Shown: positions 24,767 through 34,157, counted from the stretch's first letter. The stretch is 52,647 bases of DNA from Caballeronia concitans (GCF_001544615.1 NZ_FCNV02000019.1:1-52647), one strand, 5' to 3'. Program-made: numbers and translations. Notes: a model not told the origin generated them from the sequence alone.

Positions 24767-26095
24767 TCAGCGGTTGACGAGGCGCTTCGGCAGCATCATG
24801 GTGAGCACGATGCCGAGCACGAGGCAGCCGACCATCGAGAAAATCGGCAGCGTCATGCCGCCCGATGCCTGCTTCAGAAATCCGACCGCATACGGGCCGA
24901 AGAAGCCGCCGAGATTGCCGAAGGCGCTGATCCATGCAATGCCGACCGCCGCCGCGGCCTGCCCGAGCACCGCAGTCGGCATGCTCCAGAAGAGCGGCGG
25001 AAACGACAGCAATCCCGCATTGGCGATGCACAGCGCGATCATGCCGAGCCACAGATTGTCATGCCAGATCACCGAGAGCGACAGGCCGGCCGCGCCCATC
25101 AGCAGGAGCGCCGCAACGTGCATGCGCCGTTCGCCGCGCCGGTCCGCGCTGCGGCCGAACATCACCATCACGACGACGGCGACCGCGTTGGGCAATGCCG
25201 CGAGCGCGCCGATCGCGAAGTCGCCGGAAATGCCCATCGACTTGATCATGGTCGGGGCCCAGAACGTGTAGCCGTAGATGCCGAACACATCGAGAAAATA
25301 GATCAGGCAGAACGCCCACACGAGCGCGCTCGTGAAGAGGCCCTTGTGATTCGATTCCGCCGTCACCGCGCGATCCTCGGCGAGCACGCGCGACAGGAAC
25401 ACGCGATCCGTCTCGCTGAAGCGCGGGCTCTTCGTGACGTCGTCGTCGAGGCCTTTCCACGTGTAGACCGCCGCGATGAACGCGGGCAAGGCCTCCACGA
25501 TGAAGATCCACTTCCAGCCGGCGAGGTGCATGAGGCCGTCGAAGTACTGCATGATGAAGCCGGTCAGCGGCGAGCCGATGAGACCCGCGAGCGCGAGCGC
25601 CGCATAGAACATGCTCAGGATGCGCGCGCGCCGGTTGCGCGGAAACGACTGGCCGATATAGAAGATGATCGCCGGAATGAAGCCCGCCTCCGCGACGCCG
25701 AGCAGGCAGCGCATCACGTAGAACTGCATCGGCGTGGCGACGAAGGCGGTCAGCCCCGACACGACGCCCCACGAAAGAATGATGCGCGTGATCCATCGGC
25801 GCGCGCCGACGCGCTGAAGGATCATGTTGCTCGGCACTTCGAAAACCACGTAGCCGAGAAAGAAGATGCCCGCGCCGAAGCCGAACACGGCATCGGAGAA
25901 ACCGAGCTGCTGCGCCATTTGCAGCTTCGCGAAGCTCACGTTCACGCGATCGATATAAGACGTGATGTACGCGAACATCAGGATCGGCAGGACCTGCAGC
26001 GCGAGACGCCGGAAAATCCGGTCGGCGGTGGCCGCATCATGTGACGGCGCGGGCGATGCCGCGCCGTGCGGCATGTTGGTCGCATCGATTTCCAC
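24767..26095 (-). CDS. MFS transporter, anion:cation symporter (ACS) family
   Basis: A 442-residue carrier with about 12 membrane helices. Family motifs include SYIDRVNVSFAKLQM in helix 1, the GYVVFEVPSNMILQRVGAR loop, GVAEAGFIPAIIFYIGQSFP and WKWIFIVEALPA. This group imports tartrate, phthalate, glucarate and other organic acids. The start is a GTG at 26095 following GGAGACAGAC. Divergence from the LysR gene and co-orientation with the hydroxyacid dehydrogenase suggest import of a hydroxydicarboxylate such as tartrate. Confidence 0.9.
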   Translation of the reverse strand: MEIDATNMPHGAASPAPSHDAATADRIFRRLALQVLPILMFAYITSYIDRVNVSFAKLQMAQQLGFSDAVFGFGAGIFFLGYVVFEVPSNMILQRVGARRWITRIILSWGVVSGLTAFVATPMQFYVMRCLLGVAEAGFIPAIIFYIGQSFPRNRRARILSMFYAALALAGLIGSPLTGFIMQYFDGLMHLAGWKWIFIVEALPAFIAAVYTWKGLDDDVTKSPRFSETDRVFLSRVLAEDRAVTAESNHKGLFTSALVWAFCLIYFLDVFGIYGYTFWAPTMIKSMGISGDFAIGALAALPNAVAVVVMVMFGRSADRRGERRMHVAALLLMGAAGLSLSVIWHDNLWLGMIALCIANAGLLSFPPLFWSMPTAVLGQAAAAVGIAWISAFGNLGGFFGPYAVGFLKQASGGMTLPIFSMVGCLVLGIVLTMMLPKRLVNR

Positions 26096-26205
26096 GTCTG
26101 TCTCCGTCTATGTTTTTTGAGTCCGGCTCGCGCGGGACGCGGCGGGACAGGAGAAATGTAGCGGCTGCAGAGCGCGGGTGATATGCGAAATCGCTGAAGC
26201 GGGCT

Positions 26206-26220
26206 TTCGAATACTTCGAA
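26206..26220. promoter_or_regulatory. TTCGAA-TAC-TTCGAA inverted repeat in divergent promoter region
   Basis: This lies in the 242-base gap between the divergent MFS and LysR genes. The two TTCGAA arms also satisfy the T-N11-A pattern of LysR operators. It is a candidate binding site for the LysR protein at 26338-27258. No confident -35/-10 pair was seen. Confidence 0.35.
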
Positions 26221-26337
26221 CACGCGCTTTCCGGCACGGCGCGCGCCCCGGTCAGGGTTTTCCTGTACTCAAGCGCGACGCGGCGAGCGTAGGCGAATGC
26301 CATACTGCGCGGCATGAACTCTTGAGGGGCATCCGGT

Positions 26338-27258
26338 TTGTTCGATCTCACGTCGCTGGCTCTCTTTCTGCGCGCCGTCGAAATGGGCAGCTTGTCCAAG
26401 GCGGCGCAGCAATCGCACATGTCGCTGTCGACGGCGAGCCGGCGCATCGCGCTGCTCGAGCATCACTTTCGCGTGGGGCTCTTGAACCGCACGTCGGCGG
26501 GCGTCGAGCCCACGCCCGCGGGCGAAGCGCTCGCGCGTCACGCCACCGATCTCTTGCTCAAGACCGACGCGATCTATAGCGAGTTGTCCGACTATACGAA
26601 AGGGTCGGTCGGCCGGGTGCGCGTGTTCGCCAATATCTCCGCGATCAGCCAGGACTTGCCCGATCATCTGCGTGCATTCTCGCAGCGCTATCAGGACATC
26701 AAGCTCCATATCAGCGAACTGCGCAGCCTGGATATTCTTCAGGCCTTGCGCGAAGGGCGCGCGGATGTAGGCGTCGTGACATCGCAGAGCGGCATGGAAG
26801 GCATTCGCCTCGCCCCGTATTGCACCGACCGCATCAGCGTGGTCGTGCCGGAAGATCATGTGCTGCGCGGCGAAGAGATCGATTTTGCCGCGCTGCTCGA
26901 ACACGATATCGTCGGCCTCGACGACAAGGCCGAAGTCACGCGCATGCTCGTCAAGGAAGCCGCGCTCGCGGGCCGCACCATCCGCTTTCGCGTGCAGGTG
27001 CAAAGCTTCGAGGGCATGTGCCGGCTGATCGCGGCGGGACAGGGCATCGGCGTGCTGCCCGAAGGCGCGGTGCGGCTCTTTCGCGAGCCGATGCGCCTGC
27101 GCTTCATCCGCCTGACGAATCCGTGGGCCGAGCGCGTGATGTCCGTCGGCATACGCTCGGGCGCGGCGCCCTTGCCCGCGCGCAAGCTCTTCGATTATCT
27201 GAGCGCACTCGCGCCCGCTACGCTCATCGCGCCGGGGGGCGAGCGCTCCGCCACGTGA
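26338..27258 (+). CDS. LysR-family regulator of the hydroxyacid locus
   Basis: A 306-residue regulator. The helix-turn-helix is at about 18-40 (GSLSKAAQQSHMSLSTASRR), followed by the LLNRTSAGVEPTPAGEAL linker and a periplasmic-binding-like effector domain (NISAISQDLPDHLRAFSQRY onward, GIRLAPYCTDRISVVVPEDH). The start is TTG at 26338 after GAGGGG; any later Met would cut into the DNA-binding domain. It is divergent from the MFS carrier and upstream of the tartrate-dehydrogenase-like gene, so it probably controls both sides in response to the imported acid. Confidence 0.9.
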   Translation: MFDLTSLALFLRAVEMGSLSKAAQQSHMSLSTASRRIALLEHHFRVGLLNRTSAGVEPTPAGEALARHATDLLLKTDAIYSELSDYTKGSVGRVRVFANISAISQDLPDHLRAFSQRYQDIKLHISELRSLDILQALREGRADVGVVTSQSGMEGIRLAPYCTDRISVVVPEDHVLRGEEIDFAALLEHDIVGLDDKAEVTRMLVKEAALAGRTIRFRVQVQSFEGMCRLIAAGQGIGVLPEGAVRLFREPMRLRFIRLTNPWAERVMSVGIRSGAAPLPARKLFDYLSALAPATLIAPGGERSAT

Positions 27259-27369
27259 AGCCTTGCGCATATTCGAAGACTCCCGTTTCCGCATTCGCAC
27301 TTCCACCGCTTGCGCGCGTCCGCTAGATTGGCCCTCTGAACAGGCGTCGAAAAGAGGAGACATCGCGCA

Positions 27370-28473
27370 ATGGCAACAACGCATCACATCGCCGTCATTC
27401 CGGGCGACGGCATCGGCAAGGAAGTCATGGTCGAAGGCTTGCGCGTGCTGAAGGCGGCCGCCGCGCGCTATGACATCGGACTCGATTTCGACGAATTCGC
27501 GTCATGGTGCACCGAGCACTACGTGCAGCACGGCACGATGATGCCCGCCGATTGGGACAGGCAGATCGGCAAGCACGACGCGATCTTCTTCGGCGCGGTC
27601 GGCACGCCGGACGTCGTGCCGGATCACACGGCCGTGTGGGAATCGATCATCAGGATTCGCCGGGACTTCGATCAATACGTGAACCTGCGGCCGGTGCGCC
27701 TGATGCCCGGCGTGCCTTCGCCGCTCGCGAACCGCAAGCCCGGCGACATCGACTTTCTGGTGGTGCGCGAGAACACCGAAGGGGAGTATTCGTCGGTCGG
27801 CGGACGCATGTTCGAAGGCACCGAGCGCGAGTTCGCGACGCAGCAGGCGGTCTTCACGCGCACGGGCGTCGACCGCATTCTCGACTTCGCGTTCCAGCTC
27901 GCGCAAAGCCGCCCGAAGAAACAACTGACCGCCGCGACGAAGTCCAACGGCATCTCGATCACGATGCCGTATTGGGACGAGCGCCTGGCCGAAGCGGCGA
28001 AGCGATACCCCGACATCGCGACGCGCAAGTTCCACATCGACATTCTGTGCGCGCATTTCGTGCAGCATCCGGATCGTTTCGATGTCGTGGTCGCGTCGAA
28101 TCTGTTCGGCGACATCCTTTCCGATCTCGGGCCGGCTTGCACGGGCACCATCGGCATCGCGCCTTCGGCGAATCTGAATCCGGAGCGGCGCTTTCCGTCG
28201 CTCTTCGAGCCGGTGCATGGCTCGGCGCCCGATATCGCGGGCAAGGGCATCGCCAATCCGATCGGGCAGATATGGTCGGCGGCCCTGATGCTGCAGCATC
28301 TCGGGCGCGGCGACGCGCGCTATGAAGCAGCGGCGAAGACGATCGTCTCGGCCATCGAAAGCGTGCTCGAAAACGGCCCGCGCACGCCCGACATGGGCGG
28401 CACGGCGAACACCATCGAAGTCGGCACGGCGATCGCCGAAGCCGTCACGGAACACGCACTGATCACGGAGTAA
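27370..28473 (+). CDS. Tartrate dehydrogenase/decarboxylase-like enzyme
   Basis: A 367-residue isocitrate/isopropylmalate-dehydrogenase-family enzyme. The start AVIPGDGIGKEVM is typical. The segment FASWCTEHYVQHGTMMPADW is characteristic of tartrate dehydrogenase (TtuC/YeaU). The NTEGEYSSVGG loop, the TKSNGI segment and the metal-binding DVVVASNLFGDILSDL are present. It would oxidise or decarboxylate tartrate or D-malate with NAD and a divalent metal. It lies 111 bases after the LysR gene and 2 bases before the aldehyde dehydrogenase. D-malate dehydrogenase (DmlA) is an alternative. Confidence 0.87.
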   Translation: MATTHHIAVIPGDGIGKEVMVEGLRVLKAAAARYDIGLDFDEFASWCTEHYVQHGTMMPADWDRQIGKHDAIFFGAVGTPDVVPDHTAVWESIIRIRRDFDQYVNLRPVRLMPGVPSPLANRKPGDIDFLVVRENTEGEYSSVGGRMFEGTEREFATQQAVFTRTGVDRILDFAFQLAQSRPKKQLTAATKSNGISITMPYWDERLAEAAKRYPDIATRKFHIDILCAHFVQHPDRFDVVVASNLFGDILSDLGPACTGTIGIAPSANLNPERRFPSLFEPVHGSAPDIAGKGIANPIGQIWSAALMLQHLGRGDARYEAAAKTIVSAIESVLENGPRTPDMGGTANTIEVGTAIAEAVTEHALITE

Positions 28474-28475
28474 GC

Positions 28476-29924
28476 ATGGAATATCGTCACTTCATCGGCA
28501 ATGCGTGGAGCGCGGGCAATAACGGCGAATCGCTCGATGTCATCGACCCGAGCACCGGCGAGCCGTTCGCGGCGATCGCACGCGGCAACGCCGCCGATAT
28601 CGCCACGGCCGTCCACGCAGCCCGCAGCGCAATGGGCGACGCGCTCGACGGTCCGTGGGCGAAGCTCTCGCCTGCCGAGCGCTCGAACCTGCTGTTCGCC
28701 TACGCGAAGGCCGTGCTCGATCATGCCGACGAACTCGCGCAACTCGAAGCGCGCGACACGGGCAAGGCGCTCAAGACCGCGCGCACCGATGCGGCCGTGC
28801 TCGCGCGCTATCTGCAGTACTACGCCGGCTGCGTCGACAAGCTGCACGGCGAAACGCTGCCCTATGCGACCGGCTTCACCGTGCTGACGGTGCGCGAGCC
28901 GATCGGCGTGACGGGCCACATCATTCCGTGGAATTACCCGATGCAGATCTACGGACGCAGCGTCGGCGCATCGCTCGCGGCGGGCAACGCGTGCGTCGTG
29001 AAACCCGCGGAGGACGCGAGCCTGTCGATCCTGCGTCTCGCCGAAATCGCCGCCGACATCGGCTTTCCGGCAGGCGCGATCAATGTCGTCACGGGACTCG
29101 GCAGCGAAGCGGGCGCGGCGTTGTCGGCGAACGAAGGCATCGGTCATATCTCGTTCACCGGTTCGACGGCGACGGGCGCGCTCGTCGGACGCACGGCGGC
29201 GGAACGTCATTGCCCGAGCGTGCTGGAACTCGGCGGCAAGTCGCCGCAACTCGTGTTCGACGATGCCGATCTCGACGAAGCCCTGCCCGTGATCCAGAAC
29301 GCGATCATCCAGAACGCCGGGCAAACGTGCTCGGCGGGCAGCCGTCTGCTGGTTCAGCGCGGCATCTACGAAACCGTGATCGAACGTCTCGCGCAGCGTT
29401 TCGAAGCGCTGCGTTCCGGTCCGCCGGCGATGGACCTCGACATGGGCCCGCTCGTCAACGCGAAGCAACATGCGCGCGTGCGCGGCATCGTCGAGCAGGC
29501 AGAAGGCGAGGGCATTCGCGTGGCGGCGCGCGGCAAGATCGTGGTGGAGGCATCGCGTAACGGCTTTTTCCAGGAAGCGGTGCTGTTTCGCGACGTGCCG
29601 CCGGAAAGCCGGCTCGCGCAGGAAGAAGTCTTCGGGCCGGTGCTCGCGGTGATGCCCTTCGACGATGAAGCCGAAGCCGTGAAGCTCGCGAACGGCACGA
29701 ACTACGGTCTCGTCGCGGGCGTATGGACGCGCGACGGATCGCGCGGCCTGCGTCTCGCGCGCAAACTGCAGGCGGGTCAGGTGTTCATCAACAACTACGG
29801 CGCGGGCGGCGGCGTGGAGTTGCCGTTCGGCGGCGTGAAGGCGAGCGGGCATGGACGCGAGAAGGGCTTCGAGGCGCTGTACGGTTTCACGAGCCTGAAG
29901 ACCATCGCGATCAGGCACGGCTAG
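28476..29924 (+). CDS. NAD(P)-dependent aldehyde dehydrogenase
   Basis: A 482-residue ALDH. Catalytic residues are Asn153 (PWNYP), Lys176, Glu251 (LELGGKSPQ) and Cys285 (GQTCSAGSR); cofactor motif is FTGSTATG at 227-234. The ATG at 28476 lies 2 bases after the tartrate-dehydrogenase-like stop with GGAG just upstream, so the two are coupled. It probably oxidises an aldehyde or semialdehyde from the same pathway. The aldehyde itself is not determinable. Confidence 0.92.
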   Translation: MEYRHFIGNAWSAGNNGESLDVIDPSTGEPFAAIARGNAADIATAVHAARSAMGDALDGPWAKLSPAERSNLLFAYAKAVLDHADELAQLEARDTGKALKTARTDAAVLARYLQYYAGCVDKLHGETLPYATGFTVLTVREPIGVTGHIIPWNYPMQIYGRSVGASLAAGNACVVKPAEDASLSILRLAEIAADIGFPAGAINVVTGLGSEAGAALSANEGIGHISFTGSTATGALVGRTAAERHCPSVLELGGKSPQLVFDDADLDEALPVIQNAIIQNAGQTCSAGSRLLVQRGIYETVIERLAQRFEALRSGPPAMDLDMGPLVNAKQHARVRGIVEQAEGEGIRVAARGKIVVEASRNGFFQEAVLFRDVPPESRLAQEEVFGPVLAVMPFDDEAEAVKLANGTNYGLVAGVWTRDGSRGLRLARKLQAGQVFINNYGAGGGVELPFGGVKASGHGREKGFEALYGFTSLKTIAIRHG

Positions 29925-29946
29925 TTCCGCGCGGGTTCACATCGTC

Positions 29947-30828
29947 ATGGCGACTCTCAACATCATCGGCGCGGGGCGTGTCGGCGCGACGCTCGGCAAT
30001 CTGATCGTCGCGAACCGCGTGCTCGATATCGGCGATGTATCCGACAGCGATATCGCGCACGCGCGCGAAGCGGTCGATTTCATCGGCGCGGGCCGCGCGC
30101 TCGGCGATATCGGCGCGATGCGTCCCGCCGATATCTGGCTGCTCTCGGTGCCCGACGCGCGTATCGCGGACGTGGCGCACGTGCTCGCACGGCATCGAAA
30201 GAACGACGCGCCTGCGATTGCCGTGCATTGCAGCGGCGCGCTCGATACCGACACGCTTTCGCCCTTGCGCGCGATCGGCTGGAGCGTGGCGAGCGCGCAT
30301 CCGATGCTGAGCTTCGCCAAGCCGGGCACCGCCGTGTTCCAGTTCGAAGGCACGCCGTGCGGACTCGAAGGCGATCGCGCCGCGCGTGCGGCATGGAGCG
30401 AGATTCTCGCGGCCATCGGCGCGCGCTGCTTCGATATCGAGCCGGGCAGCAAGGCGCTCTATCACGCGGCGGCGGTCGTCGCGTCGAACTTTCTGCCGAT
30501 TCTCGCGGCAATGTCCGTCGAGATGTGGCAGGCGGCGGGCATTCCGCAAGCGCTCATCGATGACATGATGCATACGCTCACGCGCAATGCCGCCACCAAC
30601 GTCGTTTCGCTCGGGCCGCAGGATGCGCTGACCGGACCGGCGGCGCGCGGCGATCATGCGGTCGTCGAAGCGCAAGCGCAGGCCATCGGCGCGTGGGACG
30701 CGGTATCGCGCGATGCGTACGATGCGCTCTCGACGCTCGCCACGCGGCTTGCGCGCACGGGCAAGGTGCGTGAGGTATCGTCCGCGGATGCCGGTCTTAA
30801 CGTCGCCCCGTCATCGCTTGGCCGTTGA
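29947..30828 (+). CDS. Rossmann-like/DUF2520 oxidoreductase-type protein
   Basis: A 293-residue protein with a Rossmann-like N-terminus (LNIIGAGRVGATLGNLIV) and a helical DUF2520 C-terminus (ALYHAAAVVASNFLPILA, then NVVSLGPQDALTGPAARGD). The family resembles ketopantoate reductase and 6-phosphogluconate-type dehydrogenases, but its reaction is not established. It is 22 bases after the ALDH gene, so probably the last gene of the LysR-controlled plus-strand operon. The ribosome site is weak. Confidence 0.85.
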   Translation: MATLNIIGAGRVGATLGNLIVANRVLDIGDVSDSDIAHAREAVDFIGAGRALGDIGAMRPADIWLLSVPDARIADVAHVLARHRKNDAPAIAVHCSGALDTDTLSPLRAIGWSVASAHPMLSFAKPGTAVFQFEGTPCGLEGDRAARAAWSEILAAIGARCFDIEPGSKALYHAAAVVASNFLPILAAMSVEMWQAAGIPQALIDDMMHTLTRNAATNVVSLGPQDALTGPAARGDHAVVEAQAQAIGAWDAVSRDAYDALSTLATRLARTGKVREVSSADAGLNVAPSSLGR

Positions 30829-30989
30829 TGTGCGCACTTCCCCGCACTCGAGCCTTGACGCACAACCCGGCGAAACTCCAAAAACGCCCGAGCAATCGAG
30901 CGGTTTGTGCACTACGATTGCCTCTGCACGTTCCATACGTTGGGTAAGTCAGCCAGGCAGCACGTAACCCACAACGAAGGAGACGCCAG

Positions 30990-32138
30990 ATGAGTGAGCG
31001 AGATGCGCTGTTTTGCGCGTGCTGCGGCAGTGTCGAGCATCGGGCAATGAGTCGCCGTACTTTCATGAGCCTCGTCGCCGGCACCGCTGCCGGACTCGTG
31101 GTGCCTCCGGCGTTCGCCGACGCTCAGGCCGTGCCGTCGATTGCTTACGACTCGATTGCCGATCCCGTTCATTTGCCCAAGGACATGTATTTCGGCGAGT
31201 GCTCCGGTGTCGCGCTCAACTCGCACGGGCACATCTTCGTGCTGTCACGCGGCAACACGATGGGGCCCGCCTATGGCGCCGCCGCGGCACAACTGCTGGA
31301 GTTCGCGCCGGACGGACGCTTCGTCCGCGAGATAGGGCACAACCTATACGCGTGGTCGTTCGCTCATACGGTGAAGGTCGATCGGCAGGACAACATCTGG
31401 GTGACGGACAAGGGCTCCGACATGGTGATCAAGTTCACGCCGGAAGGCCGCGTCGCGATGGTGTTCGGCCGCAAGCAGGAAGCCGCCGACGAGGAGACCG
31501 GCCCGCTGAAGCATCCGAACCCGCCGCTGCGCGCCGAGCCTGGCCGCTTCCGCCAAGTGACCGACGTCGCGTGGGACGTCGCGGGCAACACCTACATCAG
31601 CGACGGCTATATCAACTCGCGCGTCGCGAAGGTCGATCGCGACGGCAACTGGATCAAGTCGTGGGGCGATCGCGGTAGCGGCCCGGGTCAGTTCCATACG
31701 CCGCATAGCATCGCGGTCGATGCGAACGACAACGTCTACGTCGCGGACCGCAGCAACCGGCGCATTCAGGTGTTCGACACCGAAGGCAACTTCCAGCGGC
31801 AATTCACGATCGACGTTCCCGTGCCGCCGGATGCACGTCCGGCGATTGGCAACATGCCGGATGAAGCGGCCATCGCGGCCGGCACGTTCGCGCCGGGCTC
31901 GCCGTGGGCCATCTGCATATCGCCCGGGCCGAATCAGGTGCTCTACAGCGCCGATGCATTCCCGGGCCGCATCTACAAGATGACGCTCGACGGCAAAGTG
32001 CTCGGCGTGCTCGGGAAAGCGGGCAAGCAGCCGAAGCAGTTCGGCTGGATTCATCAGATGGCATGCCCTTCGGAGAACGTGCTATTCGTCGCCGAACTGC
32101 TGAACTGGCGCGTGCAGAAGCTGGTTCTGCACGCTTGA
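30990..32138 (+). CDS. Tat-exported NHL-repeat protein
   Basis: A 382-residue protein with a twin-arginine signal SRRTFMSLVAGTAAGLVVPP (about 20-39), so it is exported folded. Two cysteine pairs (CACC at 9-12) precede it. The rest is an NHL-type propeller with repeats such as GQFHTPHSIAVDANDNVYVA and DRSNRRIQVFDTEGNFQ. It resembles peptidylglycine monooxygenase-like/SMP-30 proteins that often carry a metal in the central tunnel. A clear AAGGAG site precedes the ATG at 30990. It is separated from the DUF2520 gene by 161 bases and is probably its own unit. Catalytic function unknown. Confidence 0.82.
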   Translation: MSERDALFCACCGSVEHRAMSRRTFMSLVAGTAAGLVVPPAFADAQAVPSIAYDSIADPVHLPKDMYFGECSGVALNSHGHIFVLSRGNTMGPAYGAAAAQLLEFAPDGRFVREIGHNLYAWSFAHTVKVDRQDNIWVTDKGSDMVIKFTPEGRVAMVFGRKQEAADEETGPLKHPNPPLRAEPGRFRQVTDVAWDVAGNTYISDGYINSRVAKVDRDGNWIKSWGDRGSGPGQFHTPHSIAVDANDNVYVADRSNRRIQVFDTEGNFQRQFTIDVPVPPDARPAIGNMPDEAAIAAGTFAPGSPWAICISPGPNQVLYSADAFPGRIYKMTLDGKVLGVLGKAGKQPKQFGWIHQMACPSENVLFVAELLNWRVQKLVLHA

Positions 32139-32231
32139 TGAGTCGGCTATCGAGCAAGTCGCGGCGACCTGGCACATCACGCCGGTATGTCGCGCGTAGC
32201 GTGCGTATCGAGCGGGCGAGCTTGCAGGTCA

Positions 32232-32327
32232 GATGACACGGTCGAACGGATCACGGGCCGCAAGCCGATGACCGTGCGCAATTACGTCCTCGAGAATCGC
32301 GAGATTTTCACGCCTGCAGCGGGATAA
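32232..32327 (+). pseudogene. NmrA-like NAD(P)-binding protein C-terminal relic
   Basis: One frame reads DDTVERITGRKPMTVRNYVL then ENREIFTPAAG and a TAA at 32325. The V..ITGR...T.R.YV..N...F pattern is the usual end of NmrA/atypical SDR proteins. Nothing of the Rossmann domain remains upstream in the 32139-32231 gap. The relic overlaps the 3' end of the oppositely oriented amidohydrolase. Confidence 0.5.
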
Positions 32328-33153
32328 ATCGGTCCGTGTGCGGGCGCGTGTTGAACCGGTACAACTCCGCAGGATTATCGGTGAGTATCTTGCGGCGAAC
32401 GCCGTCGCTTTCCACGAGCCGCATCGTCCAGTCGAGCATGCGGGCGTCGTCCGGCACCGGCTTGACGTTGGGATGCGGCCAGTTCGACGCCCACACGCCG
32501 CGCTCGGGAAAACGCGCGGACAGCGTGCGCACGAGCCAGGACACGTCGTCGAAATCCGGCGCGCCGGTGCGGGAGCTTTCATACGGCGCGGACAGCTTGA
32601 TCCAGCAACGCGGTCCATCGAGCAGGCGGCACAGCGACGCGAATCCTTCGCTTTGCGGCGTGACCGGCGCGAGAAACTTGCCGAGATGATCGATGACGAG
32701 ATTCGACGGCAGACGCGCGAGCATTGCTTCGTGCTGCGGCAGCGTGTGGCCGTCGAGCTGAAGGTCGATATTCCAGCCGAGCGGTGCGATACGCGCTGAC
32801 TTATCCGCGAGCGCATCCCACGGCAGCACGCCGCCCGGCAGCATCATGAAGCGCACGCCGCGAATGCCGGCATCGTGCAGGCGCTGGAGTTCGTCATCGC
32901 CGATATCCGGCGGCACCACCGCGATGCCGCGCGCGCCGTCGCCCAGTTGCGCGATGGCCGCGAGCGTGCAGCGGTTGTCGAAGCCATAGCCCGTCGGCTG
33001 CACGACGATCGCCCGCGAGAAACCGAGCGCGCGCTGCACCTCCCGATACGCCGATGCGGGCGCGGGCGGCGGCGCGAACGTCGCGGTCTTCGCGAGTGGA
33101 TAGCCTTCTTCGTAGACGTGAATGTGGCAGTCGCAAGCGCCTTCGAGGTTCAT
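32308..33153 (-). CDS. Amidohydrolase_2 family hydrolase (lactonase type)
   Basis: A 281-residue TIM-barrel metal hydrolase of the 2-pyrone-4,6-dicarboxylate lactonase/sugar-lactonase group. The HxH metal pair is CDCHIHVYE near residue 8, and LVIDHLGK follows later. The position that carries catalytic Asp in most relatives (SDWPH, as in the paralogue at 42616-43425) reads SNWPHPN here, with the codon AAC seen directly. Activity may therefore be altered or use another base. The ATG at 33153 overlaps the dehydrogenase stop in ATGA. It is last in the LacI-controlled TRAP operon, probably hydrolysing a lactone or ring of the imported acid. Confidence 0.82.
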   Translation of the reverse strand: MNLEGACDCHIHVYEEGYPLAKTATFAPPPAPASAYREVQRALGFSRAIVVQPTGYGFDNRCTLAAIAQLGDGARGIAVVPPDIGDDELQRLHDAGIRGVRFMMLPGGVLPWDALADKSARIAPLGWNIDLQLDGHTLPQHEAMLARLPSNLVIDHLGKFLAPVTPQSEGFASLCRLLDGPRCWIKLSAPYESSRTGAPDFDDVSWLVRTLSARFPERGVWASNWPHPNVKPVPDDARMLDWTMRLVESDGVRRKILTDNPAELYRFNTRPHTDRFIPLQA

Positions 33154-34157
33154 CGCGCGTCCGCCTGCATGTCGAAGCCGACGAGACGGAACGCGTGCGC
33201 CGCGTTCACCGCGCCTGCGGGAACGACGCCGTCGAAGAGCGCTCGCGTTTGCGCGACCGTTTCCATCGACTGATGCTCGATCGCGCCGGGCGTCAACCCG
33301 CCGACATGCGGCGCCGCGATCACGCGCGGATGTGCCGCGAGCGCCGGCGCGGGCATCTGATCCGCCGCGCGTCCGACATCGAGCGCGCATCCCGCGAGAT
33401 GACCGCGCTCGAGCGCGTCGAGCAGCGCGTCATCGTCGACGAGTTCGCCGCGCGCGGCGTTGATGAAGTACGCGCCGCGCTTCATCGCGGAGAAAGCGCG
33501 CGCGTTCATGAGATTCGCCGTCTGCGCATTGGCGGCCGCGAGACACACGACGAAATCCGACTGCGCGAGCAAGTCGTCGAAGCCGGTCTGATGAAGGCGC
33601 GTATCGTCGATCGTCGCGAAAGGATCGGACACGACGACGCGCATGCCGAATGCCAGTGCGAGATCGCATAGATAGCGCGAAATCTGTCCGTAGCCGATCA
33701 CGCCGAACGTGCTGCCGCGCAATTCGCGGCCCATCATCGGCGCGGGCGCTTCATGGCGATGAAAGGCCTCTGCATACGCGGTCGTCCCGCGCGCGAGATC
33801 GAGCATCGCGCCGATCACCCACTCCGACACGGACGGCACGAAGCCCGCGCTCGCCTGCGTGACGAGCACGCCGAACTCGCTGGCGGCATCGACATCGACG
33901 GTGCGGATATCGACCGCGCAGCGCACGAACGCGGCGAGCTTCGGCAACGCCTCGAACAAGGCGCGCGGCGCGGGCGTCTGACGGTACGCGATGATGACAT
34001 CGGCATCGCGCGCGGCCTCGATGAGTTCGGCGGTCGTCAGCTCGCGATCTTCGCGGTTGTACGCGACGTCCGCGAACGCCGCGAGCGCAGCCGATGCGCG
34101 TGCGCCGAAGTAATGATCCAGCATGTGCCGGGGATGACTCACGAATACCTTGTTCAT
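33150..34157 (-). CDS. D-2-hydroxyacid dehydrogenase family protein
   Basis: A 335-residue NAD(P)-dependent dehydrogenase of the phosphoglycerate/glyoxylate reductase family. It has the cofactor motif GVIGYGQISRYLCDLALAFG, the SEWVIGAMLDLARG helix, NAARGELVDDDALLDALERG with catalytic-domain residues, and the HVGGLTPGA end containing the catalytic His. The ATG at 34157 overlaps the LacI stop (ATGA). It should interconvert a 2-hydroxy and a 2-keto acid derived from the TRAP substrate. Confidence 0.88.
   Translation of the reverse strand: MNKVFVSHPRHMLDHYFGARASAALAAFADVAYNREDRELTTAELIEAARDADVIIAYRQTPAPRALFEALPKLAAFVRCAVDIRTVDVDAASEFGVLVTQASAGFVPSVSEWVIGAMLDLARGTTAYAEAFHRHEAPAPMMGRELRGSTFGVIGYGQISRYLCDLALAFGMRVVVSDPFATIDDTRLHQTGFDDLLAQSDFVVCLAAANAQTANLMNARAFSAMKRGAYFINAARGELVDDDALLDALERGHLAGCALDVGRAADQMPAPALAAHPRVIAAPHVGGLTPGAIEHQSMETVAQTRALFDGVVPAGAVNAAHAFRLVGFDMQADAR

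Noticed and set aside
24341-26044. 567-codon plus-strand frame antisense to the MFS and dehydrogenase genes
   Set aside because: Its opposite strand encodes membrane helices and a Rossmann fold with known motifs; this frame has neither.
26206-26220. Reading TTCGAA-TAC-TTCGAA as a transposon end
   Set aside because: Single site in a divergent promoter with no transposase or second copy nearby; a LysR site is the simpler reading.
28320-29918. 532-codon minus-strand frame across the aldehyde dehydrogenase
   Set aside because: The plus strand has all ALDH catalytic residues; this frame is a shadow.
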